Positions 13,901-27,200 of a stretch of 62,507 nt of DNA are shown here, piece by piece. The stretch is from Didymodactylos carnosus (Eukaryota > Rotifera > Eurotatoria > Philodinida > Philodinidae), in the NCBI GenBank assembly GCA_905250885.1, contig CAJNOQ010000215.1, positions 1 to 62,507 of the forward strand, in the 5' to 3' direction. Below the pieces are notes generated by a model, which saw only the letters and a program-made list of their open reading frames with translations, was not told where the DNA came from and did not search any database. The first letter of the stretch is position 1. Each line of letters begins with the position of its first letter. Both the position numbers and the translations under genes were made by a program.

Positions 13901-15213
13901 TCCAACGCCACTTCCTCCTCAACTATCAAGCGGATATACAGGGAATACGAATTTTGGATCGATAATGTATGGAAGAAATATGGATAATGAGCAACAACAG
14001 GAGAAAACACCGCACGAAGCATCGATTCGCTCTAACGGTCCGTTGTCGATGATGATGCAACAAATGGACGATCGTCAACAAGATTTTAGTATGGGAATAA
14101 ATGAGAATAGATCATTGTTTTATAACGAACAAATGCATAGTACGTGTTTTTTTCTAGTTCAGAGCCCCTCACGTTTCTTAATAGCATATTTAGTCTGATG
14201 GAAAGTCACAAATCCAGGGTGAATTCATCGGAATCACTGTTTCTGTATATTATCGAATCTCTACAGATTTCTGATTTTTTATACGCTTATATATATGTTT
14301 TAGATAATGGCACATTACAGTCGTATGGCGGCAATACTAATATGATTACGCATAAGAATTCTGGTGATATTCAAACAAATTTGTTTTCTCAACATCAACA
14401 ATCTCGTATGATCATTCTTTCAACAATCCTTTAGAGAACAGACCAGCATTGACTTTGTTCTTATCTATTTCAGAACCATATTCGGATAATATTAACATGG
14501 TAGATCATTCATCGTGCTCGCTACTTGGATGGCCACCTCATCCACCAACGCATGATACTACGGAACTAAAAGAAGGATCATTTTTACGTTCTAACGATTC
14601 AATGTTTGCAACATTAGATTACAGGTATGCTAGCCAACCGAAAAATCTACGCTATGAAAGTGAACTGAATGTTCCGGATTATTTCAGATCACGTTTAAGT
14701 TCTGTTTGGAGCAGTGGTATTAATTCACCATTACAAGCACAGCCTTCACCTCCTTCAACATCCATCAATATACAAAATACGACTAATACTTCAACAAATC
14801 GTTTTTCTTCGCCATTCATACAGTCGTCTTATCCTTATAACCAAAATACATCATCTCAGCCGTCACCCAATTATCCCTCTTATACCAATCATCTTCCACA
14901 ACTTCCTCATCCAACTCAGATGTTAGCACCAGGCTTGATGTTTTCACAACATCAACCACCATCAATGAATTCAGCCAATTCATATCGGCCAAATTTAAAT
15001 GATTCATTTAAAAATTCTACCATTAGTCCACCACCTGGTATGATGTCAAATTTGCTAAAAGAACCAACATCGAATAATAATGAACATATGCATCTTAAAA
15101 CAGTTCAACAACAACAACAACAGCAACAATATTTTCCGAGTATACTGTGGCCAATGCAACGACAGCAAATGCTCAATACACATATGCAAAACGGTCAAGA
15201 ACAACCAGACTGA
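10933..15213 (+). CDS. SMG7: SMG7, 14-3-3-like nonsense-mediated mRNA decay factor
   Basis: SMG7 binds phosphorylated UPF1 through a 14-3-3-like fold and sends nonsense-containing mRNAs to decay. Eight exons (10933-10961, 11019-11388, 11728-12799, 13048-13454, 13525-13703, 13760-14139, 14304-14405, 14474-15213) join in frame to 1092 residues. The N-terminal domain matches the EST1/SMG5-7 family: AYQKLILFDLDYSIDKKIEH, DLWNIVFKSQIT, then the TPR-type block ILVHVGDFNRYSNQIDLAKS, PCFGQPYNQIGIL and YYYVRSIAIKVTFPLAITNL. The second half is disordered, rich in Gln, Pro, Ser and Asn, and carries NVPDYFRSRLSSVWSSGI, similar to the block near the C-terminus of vertebrate SMG7, which marks it as SMG7 rather than SMG5 or SMG6 (no PIN domain). 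The first intron (57 bp) was inferred because it alone brings a clean phase and acceptor; reading through would add a hydrophobic stretch. Confidence 0.92.
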
Positions 15214-17780
15214 ACAGGCAAGAATAAATACTACAGGAAGGTACAGATCTTTAAATATTGTACTTATCTTCTTTTAGGTACTTGTTCATCACTTTTGGCA
15301 TCGATTACATCCTGCAACATAATGGTGTGCAAGAAAATTCGAGATGATAGTCAAAGAAAGTTTTAGTTTTAATGTTATAAAACAAAAAAAAAATAAATCA
15401 ATTCAAAAATATAATGAAATCACTCGAATTTTCTACTTCTGTGTGAAAAAAATACACACAGTGCATCTCTTGCATTCGAGTCCTTTCTATAGTTTGTCCA
15501 AACTAAAAATAGTAGTAAATTCACCCGACTGTCTGTTTTATTTTGCAAATGGCATTTATGGAAAGAGTGATAAAGAAGTATGTACGTATTTTTAGTTTAT
15601 TGTTTCACCGAATCAATTTTTTTGTCTTATTTTTACTACTTCTTGCGAACATCGAACTTAAAATAGAAAAATGCAGAAAAACAAAGAACATCTGAGTTTT
15701 CATAATTAAAAGTTGATTCCTCACGAGCATAAGTGAGCACAACAGTTAGTACTACTAATAACAAGATGATTAATTCGGTATGTCTAGTTGTTTATTTACT
15801 TTTGTTTTTTTGTTTGTTTAATTTTTTTTTCTTTTGTTTTTTCATTTGTGAATGATATTATTTTTTTTTCTTTTCATGTTTTTTTTTTGACACGATGAAG
15901 TTGAACAATGAAGATAAACTTTTTAAATAGCAAAAATAAATGTTCACTTGCTTTGCTAATTAATTCATTTTATCAGCTATGATGTGTTGTCCATTCATAT
16001 TTTTTATTTAAAAAAAAAATTTCATAAATACATACGAAACAAAGATTTTAATCAATGATATTTGGTCAACTGACAATTAAAAATCAACACAAAATATACA
16101 AGTCTTGCATCAACAGTAGATCGGTACCTATACGATGTGTTTCACTAATCTGTTTTCCGTTAACTGAATTATGAACACATCGTTGACTAAAAGAGGGACT
16201 GCACATGGTAATCCATTTAATTTTTTGCTCAAAAAATGTACCGAAAATACTAAAAAAATATTTTTATTTGATTTTGAGTCATTGCGCGTTTGTCAAAAAA
16301 AAACATTTATTTCTATTATATGCAATTTTAAATCTTATAGATTTTACAATAAACTGATATATATGTAGATTACCAGGATTATTTCAGAGTTGATAATCGT
16401 TAATTTCTTTTTCTTTGCATTTATTCTCTTCTAGGTTTTTTTCTTATCTAATTCGAAACCAGTATGATTCAAAAATCTCAAAAATATAATTACTATTGTC
16501 GAATAAGAGAACATAAATGGAAAGAAAGAATATTTTCTTTTTTATATATATCAATTTGTTGCAAAATTCATAAGGTTAAACTATAATAATACCTCAAAAG
16601 CTATTAATTTTATCTGTAAATATACATTTACTGAAATATTTTCGGATTTGTATTACTTCGAAGTAATGAAAAATCTACAATAACATTATACCTTTAGACT
16701 TTTTCATTCCAATAGATTATACGTTCACCATTAGTCGACTTCATCATTTCTCATGTTGTAAGATCTTGCCAAGTTTAGTCAAAAATTCTTGCGAAAAAAG
16801 CTACACTGGATGCGTTTACGCTAGATATTATCCTAAATCTTCAATTCATAATAATTATTATTCCAGAATCCGTATGCCATAAATGAGGTCATCCTTTATT
16901 ACGCTTAATCCAATTGTACATCCGTTACATTGATCGTAACGCCAGAGTTTTGAACAATATATACCCTGCTATTGTTATGCATTCAACATACTTTTCTGCT
17001 CTGATTATTTACCAAATTCTGAATTTTGAAATGCATTTGGTAATATTTTTCATATTCACGTTTTAGAACTCTTAAGTGCTGAGTTAAGAGTTTGTATCAA
17101 ACAATATTCAAGACGGAATATTTTTTTGGGTTTTGTCAGAAAGTCTTTTATTCCATGATTGTGCACAACTTAACCTTAATTTATCCGTTATAATTGATGT
17201 TCTTGTTCATTACATGTAGTTGTATTATAATATGAAACTTAATTTAGAATAGCTGCCCAATATAATAATATATAAGTATCTTTATCGTTATAAAAAAGGA
17301 GCTTGACGTGACATACAACTTCAGACATGTAGATTCTTAAGTTAGAATGTAAGCTCATGAGAAGTGAATTTTCATATTCTTTCCGAAAAAATTGAATTTA
17401 TCATAAGGGTAATCGCAAAGAGAAATCTTGTGTGGAAAAATTCGTTCATTTTTCTCTCTATTCTAGTTTCTTTAATTTCGCTGACCATCCACCTCCCCTT
17501 CGCCTACCTTTTGTTCTGTTCGCAAGCCCACGACAATTTCTGAGTATTTTAGTGACATACATGCCGTGACACAACATATATCAACTGCTGCATAATATAC
17601 GGTATTAATGACCGACTATTGTATTATCTAAGCACCATATTACATTCAACATTTCTAAATCATCAACTTACAAGAAAGATATTCATAACACTACCTGACT
17701 CTCACACAGTCAACTACGCTGCCATACACGGTCAAACCAGGCAACGTCGATCTGACTAACTCTCGCTTGTGAACATCACA
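15214..17780. other. Gene-free AT-rich stretch downstream of SMG7
   Basis: The first few hundred bases are probably SMG7 3'UTR. Long T and A homopolymer tracts occur at about 15800-16020. I see no exon with coding character on either strand. Confidence 0.5.
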
Positions 17781-17814
17781 CTCAGTGTTTTCGATAGTAG
17801 TTTTGATGGGAGGG

Positions 17815-18020
17815 GTGGCGACCCTGCTGAGTAACTAAAGTTCCTTATTGAGTAACGCATTTTTTGACTAAACTTCTTCGGAGTAACTCAGTTACTCAGA
17901 AAAAAATGTTAGTCATCCAGTTACTCAGGTGCATAAGAGCGAGTTTCTCAGCAAATAAATGAGTTACTCAGAAGCTAGAGAAAATCACTTACTCAGGTGC
18001 ATAAAAGGCAGTTTCTCAAC
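17815..18020. repeat. Diverged tandem repeat built on GTTACTCAG
   Basis: The word GTTACTCAG/GAGTAACT recurs at least six times. A longer unit of about 69 bp, containing TTACTCAGGTGCATAAGA-type sequence followed by GCAGTTTCTCA-type sequence, occurs at about 17919 and again at about 17988. It resembles the interior of a small transposon but I could not find its ends. Confidence 0.65.
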
Positions 18021-18388
18021 TCAAATTTCTTAAAAAATTTCTAAGTCAAAATTTTTTGAATAACTGTATCAAAACGAGGGGGTGGTTTGCCACCCCCTAA
18101 TTGATAACGCTGATCATACTTCATACGGTCCACCACGTTGCCAAACATGGTCAAACTAGGGAACGTTCGGTGTGATCCTTTTTCTACACGACACTCACAC
18201 TTTGCCCCGTCGAGGTCATCCTCTGGCATTGTGCTGAGCTGCTCCGGGTTCATCCCAAATTTTTGCTTTTATTGTAACTGGTGAATAGTCGCCCTTTTTG
18301 CCATATGTTATAAATATAATGTGGCGTTACAATCTCTTTCGGTAAGAGCGAGAAATGAAAAGAAGTTTCTTAAATCGGCTTGTCCAAA

Positions 18389-18761
18389 CGTAACGGCGTT
18401 ACGTTTTGGACGCACTAAAATGAAATTATCTCGGAAACTAAAATAGTTAAAAAGCTCATTTAAACGCCATTCGATGCAGCTCGTCGACCCCCATTTACGG
18501 TATAAAAATGAAAGCTTTTGGATAAAGCCTCGAATTTTGAGAATGGTTTTTGTAGGCCGTAACGGCGTTACGAAAAAAGACCCTTTTTTTCGAATGCTAT
18601 CAACAAAAACGTGAATTCCGACAAAGGTAAAGGTTATAATGCAAAGTTTTTAGCACAGAAATTGTAGAGCACAGAAGGGCTATCCGATGGTAAAAAAAAG
18701 AATTTTTACAACATCTTCAGTTAAGGCAAAAACATCAAAACATAAACGTAACGGCGTTACG
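18389..18761. repeat. Three copies of the palindrome CGTAACGGCGTTACG
   Basis: The same 15-bp palindrome (7-bp arms around a central G) occurs at 18389-18403, 18558-18572 and 18747-18761, spaced 169 and 189 bp apart. The first copy is longer, with 10-bp arms reaching AAACGTAACG. A half site, GGCGTTAC, lies at about 18322. GC-rich perfect palindromes stand out in this AT-rich DNA. Confidence 0.9.
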
Positions 18762-18769
18762 CACTATTT

Positions 18770-21090
18770 TTGTCGAGTGTTTGTGAGGGACCTAATATGA
18801 TCAGAAGATTTTGATATTTATACATATAATTATTCGTGCTGCAGTCAACCGATATACGCAAGAATAAAGTCGCTACCTCGAGTTGAAGGGTCAAAAACTG
18901 TAAATTAAGTCGGCAAATGTAAAAATATGTACAATTTTCTATTTTGTAGAGAATTAAATTTTCTACGAAACCATATGTTTAGAAATTTATTTTGCGAAAA
19001 CTTTCTCGGCTAAAAATAGAAAATCCAATTTTTGAAATGTTCAAACACCGGTTTTGAGACTCAAAAACCAATTTTTATCAAAAAAGCGTTTTAAACGAGT
19101 TCTTAGAATTAAAAATTACATCTAGTGATGTATTCAAAATTTTCGAAAGCGAAAATTTTTTTTATAAACTTGATCAGCGAAGTGTCTCGTTACGTGGACG
19201 AGCCGAAATACCGTTTTTATGTTAGACTAAAATGAGTCTCAAGTGAATTATTTGAGCACAGTTTGACTTTACTGAGTATGATATGTGTTCAAAACATCCA
19301 TTTCTCTTTATGCATTCTTCAAAGAACTATACAATAATTTATTTTCTAGAAAAAAAATCAAAAAATCATATCAGCGTTTTTCATCATAGCCACGCTCAAT
19401 TGTGATTGTATATAACCATCCATAAAATAACATTTATGATCATCACATGTACACATAAGTGAAGAATCGAACGCTGTTATTTCATAACACTATTACTTTG
19501 CCGTCAGATGTACGGCTAAGTTACAGATTTGCGAGTGGAATTCACATGATCTGACAGAATGATATACTTCATTTTTAAAAAACCGATATAATATGCAAAA
19601 AAAACGAAAAAAAAAGACCATCGATGAGTGTATGTGTAGAATTTAGTCACCATCAACATCCAATATATATTCAGACTGACGTCATTACTAAAAAAAGAGA
19701 AAAAAAATTGGATGAAATCGAACCAACAAAATAGTAAAAGATTTTTATTGTGTTAGGGTAATCCATGGACACTGTTAAACAAAATAAGAATTTGTAGTAA
19801 TTTGTTTTTTTTCATACATAACAGTTATTGTTAAAAAACAGAAGAAAAAGGGCCTGCTTTCTACACCGGGCGTTTGGATTTAAGATCAGTCAAAAAAATC
19901 TTACACCATCTTCCGGTGTAAATTGTACTGGCATTTGTTCATCGATTCAAAAACGAAATTAGCCATCTATTAAGTGTATTGTTTCGTATTAATACAAATC
20001 TAGACCTGCAGGTCTAATAATTCCATCAGCATCAACGACAGGTTAGTGCTTTTTATCTTCTATGTATTTGAAGACTACTTTTAACTGTACTGGAATTGCA
20101 CGATTAAAATGCAGCTCATATGTTCGAGTTCCTAATTATAAAAAGCTGATCTAAGTTTTAGAGTAATATGCATGGATTTATTTTGTATTCTGAAAGAATA
20201 GAGCTTAGATTAAATGCATAACCGTTAGTACATTAAAACTAGAACAATAATATTGATATTAACTATGACGCTCGTTATTATAATGCAATATGGTACATAC
20301 ACTTGTCTGTTCTTTTCAGAAAAAAGACATTTCTTTTTAGACAAGCCTTTTTATTTAAGAAAAAATTCATTTTGTTTAACAGTACTTATGATTTAATAAG
20401 AACAATAACAAGAAGGATTTGCTGAAAAGTACTTAGACTATAATGATCGTTTCATGCGCAAAATTCAGTTGATCAGTCGCTGCTATCTATGCTTGTCTTA
20501 GCCAAATTCTCTGTACACTAGCTCCACAGTATGACTAAGTGATTTTTGCGAATAGTTTCAAGTACATAGATTTGTTTATTGACTCACTACACTATTGTGG
20601 ATGCAAATATTATGTTCTAATAGTATTATATATGATATGATTTATCTCTATTCGATTTTGATTTTAGTTTTCTGTTCCAAGCCAAAATAAGAATAACGTA
20701 TTATAAAGGCGAATCTAAACTCGACATGTTTGTCTTTAAACAGACGTCATACATAAATTTTGAATATAAACGATACAGAATGGTAAAAGAGGTTTTTAAA
20801 ACCAACTTTTTCTATTAGATTGCGTCGAAAGTAAAGGGATGTCAAAAAATTCTGTGAGATATTAACACACGATCTTGTATTCTATTCGTTTCTAACATTC
20901 TTATTTTATTGTTATCAGAAATATGACAAAAAAGGTGATATATTTAACAATATAATGATACCTATGGAAGAAAAACCAAATAGAAAAGTGCGATATTAAT
21001 ACCGGGAAAAAGTAACAAACATATTGGACAGTATACTTTTTCCTTTTAGAAAAATCATACGAATAACAAAAAGAAAACGATAGTTTAAGA
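18770..21090. other. Gene-free stretch between palindromes and MTFMT
   Basis: No exon or recognisable element seen on either strand. It contains A-rich runs near 19350-19620 and a short ACACCGG/CCGGTGT pair near 19865-19918. The right end should include the MTFMT 3'UTR. Confidence 0.4.
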
Positions 21091-21095
21091 TGTTC

Positions 21096-23958
21096 TTACA
21101 CACATTCATCTGGTATGCGTCTTTTATCAATATGATCAAAAATAGGATTTTTTTGTGATTCAAATATAAATGGTTTAACTTTGCTCAAATAACCATTATA
21201 AAAGTCTTTTGCACTCATTGGCTTCCTGCGAATAAATTTCTCGAATCCAACCCATCCATCCTGGAAGGCATAAAATCACAATGAAATTATATCCCATATA
21301 ACATAGAAACTTGATACTATTCAATGACATACCATACACCGTATATAAATAGTATTAGTTGTTTTATTGTAGACTGCTGTTCCTGGGGAAACATCATTGT
21401 CAGGTGGTAGTTTCAAATCTAAAACAAGAACAATAGTAATATGTAGGAATGTTACGAGCTTATTTTATGTCTTTTTCAAACTTTGTCTTAAATTTCTAAC
21501 CTCTAATCAGACCAAAATTATTTCAGTTGCCAGAAATCCAGAGTACGTGTTTCTCCACAAAATAAGGTGTTAGTGAGTTCTGTATAATTTTCGCTTGTAA
21601 TTTTGTACTCATTCAATAGCAAACTTCTGAGTTAGTTGAGCCTCAGCTCGGTAGAAGACATTCGTAGAAAAAATACAGAAGAGTGTGCATCAAAGAACGA
21701 TCAGAGCTCTACAACCTCTTATTCTATAGAAAATGTTTATTCTATATTTCAACATATTCCAAACAACACCGTAGCCTAGGCTCGTAATATTCCTAGTAAT
21801 ATACGTATGAATGGCATAGTTTTTTCCATTACTTGATAATTTATCGACATGAGAAATAAATCGTAATCGAACAGGTTTTCCATTAAACAATGTACGAAGA
21901 TCAGCCTGTAATAGGAAACACGAGTTACAGTGCCATAGTGAAGGAGTCTATTGATTTGCATCACGTACGAGTTCATGGAATGCTCGATATAATCGATCAA
22001 TATCTACTACACTCTGATGATGCCAGTCGATATAAAAGGCGTATTTGTTTAGTTTATGAGCTAGAGAAAACGATGAAGTACCAAATGCTTGTATGTGAGA
22101 AAACTGAGGATAATAATCAATTGCTCACCATACGTAATTCCAGTAGTTGCTTGCTGTTCAGCATTGTCTCGATAATAAAGAGGATCTTCAAGAAATTGAT
22201 CTAGCTGGAAAAAATGACAGAAGATAAATTAATTCTTTGGTAAAATTAAAATACTTTCTCTTACCAACTCACAGCCAGTATTTGCGGTTAAAGTAAGTAA
22301 CTGGGACAATGTAATATCATGTGACAAATTGATTTCTTTTTGAAGTAAAACTGGTCCAATATCAAAGCTAAATAAAAAATAAAAATCTTATTTCTCTTTA
22401 AGAGTGGGCACGCACCAGTTATATAACTGGTATCAGGGCATCTAGAAAATTATGATAACGCGGTTATTACGAATATCTTACACTTGTGGAACCTCTCATT
22501 TTGTAGACAAATGTTTATTATACCTAGTCAGTCATAGTCATTCCGAAAACCGCAGGATTCCAAAAATTACCAAAAAGTTTTACGCGTTTAATAAATGTAG
22601 CATATCAACACGCAAGAATCGGCGAACTATATACAAATAGCACGCATGAACACACGAGGAAAGCCTATTTTCATGGCAACATGCGTTTCCTGTGTGTTAT
22701 TTTCCATACACTCACAGTTTCTTGCGTGTTTGTGTCACAAATTCGCTAAACGCGTAAAATGTTTCGTAAATTTTAGAATCGTGCAGTTTTCGGAATGACT
22801 ATGACTGACTGGGTATCTATCTACTGAAACAAAAAAGGGTTTAAAGTTATGAATGGGAAAAATGCAACAAATCTGTTTATTCCGATTTCTATTTGAAGTT
22901 TTAGCTTTCTATAATTAGTTTTAGAGTTTTATATGAAATTTAGAGAAAAAAATACACTAAAATAAAAAGGTATAAAAATGCAAAAAATAGCCTTCAGTAA
23001 CTGGCCTCTAGCTAAACCATTTTATACTATTATGGTCTGCATCCGACAGCAAAAATGTTCAGCTCGTCGAGCATGACAAAACCGACTATTTAAAAAGTTT
23101 TCAAAATACTTTTTATACTTTTGCTTAATGCACCAAGGGGAGCAACTTGCTACCTCCATAACTCAAAAACTAAAGGACTTGAAAAATTTTGATGCCGGTT
23201 TAAGACTCGGTAATTGTGTGGTAAAAATTACAATCAATTCCGAGATCATCAACTTTCCAATCTTGGTGCTTCTATAACATTCGAAAGGTTCAGAGAAGGA
23301 AATTATCTAAGTGGAGTGTGCTCTAAGAATCTCTCTTTCAGCTATAGACTATCGTTGTGTAAAGAATATTATTAATTGGAACATTTCTCACTTGTCGGGA
23401 CTCACTGTTTTGGTCTAATGTCCATTAGTGACACTCCGCCAATTTTATCACCAGCAGCAATTGTATAAGCTAATGGGGAACTACCACGCCAACGAGGTAA
23501 TAGACTGGGATGAATATTAACTATTCCTCTAAAATAAAATTTGAATGTTATATAAAATGAGAGACTATAAATAGTGCATACAATGGAAATGCTTCAATAA
23601 CTTTTCGTGGTAAAAGGTGTCCAAATGAAGCTAAAATGCCAATATCAAATCCTTTCAATAAATCAATATTGGGCCATAAATGTGTATTAATATTATGTTT
23701 TATAGCACAGTGTTGAACCATATTTTTTTGTGACGACGAAGTAACGATTTCTAAACGATTTATTTTCTTGCCAGATGTTGTTAATTGGTACAGATGTTCA
23801 AGAATATGACTAGAAAATCTGTCAGAACCAAAAAATGCCACATTTAACTGTGTGAATGATGATAACGAACGATTGTATCGATTTTTAATTAAATGAAACC
23901 AAGTACGAAAATTAGTATCGTTTAATATACGTTTAAATATACATCGTTCAATAAGCAT
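21096..23958 (-). CDS. MTFMT: Mitochondrial methionyl-tRNA formyltransferase
   Basis: The enzyme formylates Met-tRNA from 10-formyl-tetrahydrofolate so that mitochondrial translation can start. Eight exons (23582-23958, 23406-23528, 22265-22367, 22129-22204, 21969-22087, 21833-21905, 21333-21418, 21096-21260) join in frame to 373 residues, close to the usual length. A basic N-terminus with no clear charge balance fits a mitochondrial presequence, followed by [19 protein letters not shown], the Rossmann start. The catalytic block [16 protein letters not shown] holds Asn130 and His132, and FDIGPVLLQ gives Asp169, the family's Asn-His-Asp set. The C-terminal barrel ends with [17 protein letters not shown], as in vertebrate MTFMT. 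The second intron is about 1 kb, large for this genome, and carries a MITE. The exon 6 donor was chosen because only that site keeps phase. Confidence 0.92.
22523..22813. mobile_element. Palindromic MITE (TA target site) in an MTFMT intron
   Basis: A 291-bp element is flanked by TA on both sides. Its ends CCTAGTCAGTCATAGTC and the reverse complement of GACTATGACTGACTGGG match except for one base, and the match continues inward with mismatches (ATTCCGAAAAC, then TTTTACGCGTTTA, then the ACACGCAAGAA and ACACACGAGGAAAGC blocks against their complements) until almost the whole element is one foldback. TA duplication and palindromic build suggest a Tc1/mariner-mobilised MITE. It lies wholly inside the intron and leaves both splice sites intact. 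Confidence 0.88.
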
Positions 23959-24084
23959 ACTTAATTAAACATCTATAACATTTAAAAATCACCCTCGAAG
24001 CTATTCTTCATAGCTCATTGAGTAATTTGCGATTTCTTGTTTGTCAAGTTAAAAGTGTTGCACCTCTCGCTGTCGTCATGATAG

Positions 24085-24150
24085 AATAGTCTCAGTATAT
24101 ATAGATATATATACACATATATAGATAGATAGATATACACATATATTGCA
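24085..24150. repeat. TA/GATA-type simple repeat
   Basis: Low-complexity run of TATATAGATA, CACATATATA and GATAGATAGATA words between MTFMT and the cornichon gene. Confidence 0.8.
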
Positions 24151-24214
24151 GATATTTCAGTAATTCTGATTTATCTGTTTTTGTATAACTGATAATAGAA
24201 AACCCTGTCAGCAT

Positions 24215-24218
<4 letters not shown>

Positions 24219-24248
<30 letters not shown>
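24219..24248. repeat. (TC)n microsatellite
   Basis: Fifteen uninterrupted TC units. Confidence 0.95.
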
Positions 24249-24251
<3 letters not shown>

Positions 24252-24983
24252 GTCTCAAAGCGTAATTGCTGTAGCTTTTTAAGTAGATAATCTCTAAGAT
24301 AACATACGATCTTTTTCTGTTCAAAATTTCATATGGTAATTTAACAAAGACTAACTTATGGTGCCATTTTCAATTTTAAACTTCAATTTTCATTCTCACC
24401 TATTTTATCAAGTGGATGATGAGTTTGAAAAAATGACAAAACTTTACAATCACAAAATGCAATAATAAGTTATTTAACAACAAAGTAGAATGCGTTATAC
24501 TCGATCCATATAAAAGATGAACAAATGAGTTAAATTTTAACCTTATTAATCCAAAATAGATTATACAGAACATGAACCAGTAGTTTTTATGTTTATTATA
24601 GTAGTTATAGTAACCAAAAGAAAATAATATTTTTTTCTTCAAATTGTTGCAAAACAATTCACACTTTTCAAAGTGTGTAATACAATGACCATAAAGTCTA
24701 ACTACTTCATGAAAAATACAATACGCTCTTGTTTAGACGAAAGCAGAAGCAGACACCCGAATTTTGCTTGCAAACTATTGTTCGAGTATATGTTAATCGA
24801 AAAAAAATGCAAAAAATGACTATGCAATTATCAGACTTATATGAGCCTTGAGACATCTGCATGCAAAAACAAATACAAATCTGTTTTTGACGTGTCTTTA
24901 CTTTGACAAAAAACAATGATGTATAGAAAAAACTGGAGTATTTGACTACAATCTTTTCTGTAGCAATCCATACACTGTTTTGA

Positions 24984-25772
24984 TTAAATTAAAGCGTGAA
25001 TCAACCTAAACAAAAAGGCGAAAAGACATCAATATTACAGTCACAATCAAAAATATTCTGATAGACTAACGAACTTACAAAAAGAGGTAAACAAAAAAAC
25101 TTATCAAATAAAATGCCAAACGTATAAGAAGTTCCTAAATAAACAAGACACAATATCAGAAAACATTTTCATCTTCTACGAACACTTACTTGCATATGCG
25201 ACTTTATTTTTCTATTGTTGTTTATTTCCAAAGGATCATAGTATCCGAGTTGACCTGGTGATTTCTGTCGTTTGAAATATCTAGAAGAATATACGTTGAT
25301 GGTAAACAAAGTAAAACTCAACAAAAAAAAACTTACTTATAAACAGACCACATATCCATTGGAACATTTAATAAAAAAACAAACCAATTTCCATTGAATA
25401 CGAATAGAATTGTCAATAATAAATGTAAAAATACTTCAGGTAAAAACATCTAAATTGAATATAAAACAATTAAACTAAGAAAATACATTCTATTTCTAAA
25501 GCTTTTGTCAGACATACTCGATTTAATTTTTCACAACATTGTCGTACATTCATGAGGTCCGATTCTAAATCTGATAATGTAATAATCTAACAAAATCAAA
25601 AGTTAAGAAAAAGAAATCTTTTATTTTGTAGTAGAAACTTTTAAAGTAAATATCTTCAGTCATTAAAATTTGGATGAAACATAATATTATAATAAAAGGA
25701 TACATTATAAACATTGAAAAAGAGTAGAGTAATATTGTCGAACATGGCAAATGCATATAAAAGTGCAGGCAT
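24984..25772 (-). CDS. CNIH4: Cornichon homologue 4 (ER export receptor)
   Basis: Cornichon/Erv14 proteins are ER membrane cargo receptors that load membrane proteins into COPII vesicles. Six small exons (25704-25772, 25518-25586, 25337-25449, 25190-25280, 25079-25134, 24984-25005) join in frame to 139 residues, the same length as human CNIH4. The N-terminal helix MPALLYAFAMFDNITLLFFN leads to IITLSDLESDLMN, the cornichon signature around the first lumenal/cytosolic turn, then CCEKLNR, a second helix (FLHLLLTILFVFNGNWFVFL), YDPLEI, KIKSHM and the last helix LIRLAFYLISFFVYLF ending LIHALI. The final exon is only 22 bp and was found by phase and the expected family ending. It lacks the longer loop of CNIH1-3. 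Confidence 0.94.
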
Positions 25773-25789
25773 TTTATTGATAATGTAGT

Positions 25790-27200
25790 CTAAAATGAAA
25801 TGAAATAAAACAGAAAAAAACAGATCATAGTATTCAACTAATTCATTCTTCTGCTATGACTACGTTTTGAGTGCTTTGCTTATTAGTCGCCAGGTCAATA
25901 GGAAAAGCAACACTGCTAACACATAACAAAAGGAATCATTTTTAGATTACTTGGGTCAATATCCTATCAATTAAAACAGGGTACCGAAAAAATGATGTCG
26001 TTTTCTCCTGCATAGTTTATGTTAATGAGTATTCTCATACAGAGTTAGCTGAATATACTGTCAGATGCAAATTTGCATATAATTACACAGAAATTCAGAC
26101 GCATCAGACTTCAACGTGGAAGGTGCTCATCTCTTGAAAGTCAAGTATTCTGATCAGAGGTCTCAGATCAACTTTAACTGATATTTTTACTCACAGTTTA
26201 CTTTTTTCCAAATTTTAACATCTGTATCACAAAAAAATTGATTTTTCGTTCATTTTTTCTTTGCATGATTTTTGGGCTCGCATTGGAAGTGACTTGTTCC
26301 TTACAGTTCTAGAAGTTTCAGAAATACTATCATACCCATCGCATCTCATCGAAACAACAATTTTAACAACTAAGGTGACTAGTTTAGCTTAGGTCTTTTC
26401 TACTATCATTCTAAATAACAAAAAACGAGCTTAATTCCTTCGTGTTCGTCTATGAAAGACTTTGTTCCTATCAAAACTGCCATTTTTACTTCTTTATTCA
26501 AACAAAGTCTTATGAAAGATGATTTTTGCTTTTGACTCCATTTGATATAAAGACAAATCTGCGCTTTAACAACTATTCATAAATGATTATGTTCAGATAT
26601 TTTTTGTAAATATATTTTTTCAATCTGATTTTGATCTGAACTCATAACAGACGATTAAAATGTAATTATGTAAGGTTAGAACAGAAAATGAGAAAAAAAA
26701 GAGTTATCTACAAATGCACACACAAAAATATAGAAACGTTTTTCATCCATATGCTTTTTTCTTGTTTAGTCAAGTCTTGTAACACTGGTAATTACCAGAT
26801 GACAAACAGTAACAAAAGACATAGGGGAAAAAATGGCACAGATTTTTGAAATGATATTTAATACAGAAGAGATTTAACCGGGATTGATAATTTCTAAAAA
26901 CGGTCGAAACATTAAAAAGAAAAACATTATCTACGTACTCCTTCAACAGTTCTAGTGTAGACCAATGCCTACGTAACAAGTAAGGAATGATAACAGTAAT
27001 ACTATTATGTTCTATCAATATGATAAGAAGAGAAAAGAAAAAAAAGAAAAACATGATTAAAATTGTTCAAAGCACAGTAAAGAAAAACATACAAACAAAC
27101 AAACAAAAAAAAAATATCTGCACGAGAAGAAATTATTTGTTCACCGAGAATAAAAAGAAAAAGCAAAAATCTGACAAAAGTTATTTATCTTATTCCCTAA
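25790..27200. other. Gene-free spacer between CNIH4 and the filament gene
   Basis: No coding exon seen. A-rich tract near 27030-27110. The right end should hold the 3'UTR of the filament gene. Confidence 0.45.
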
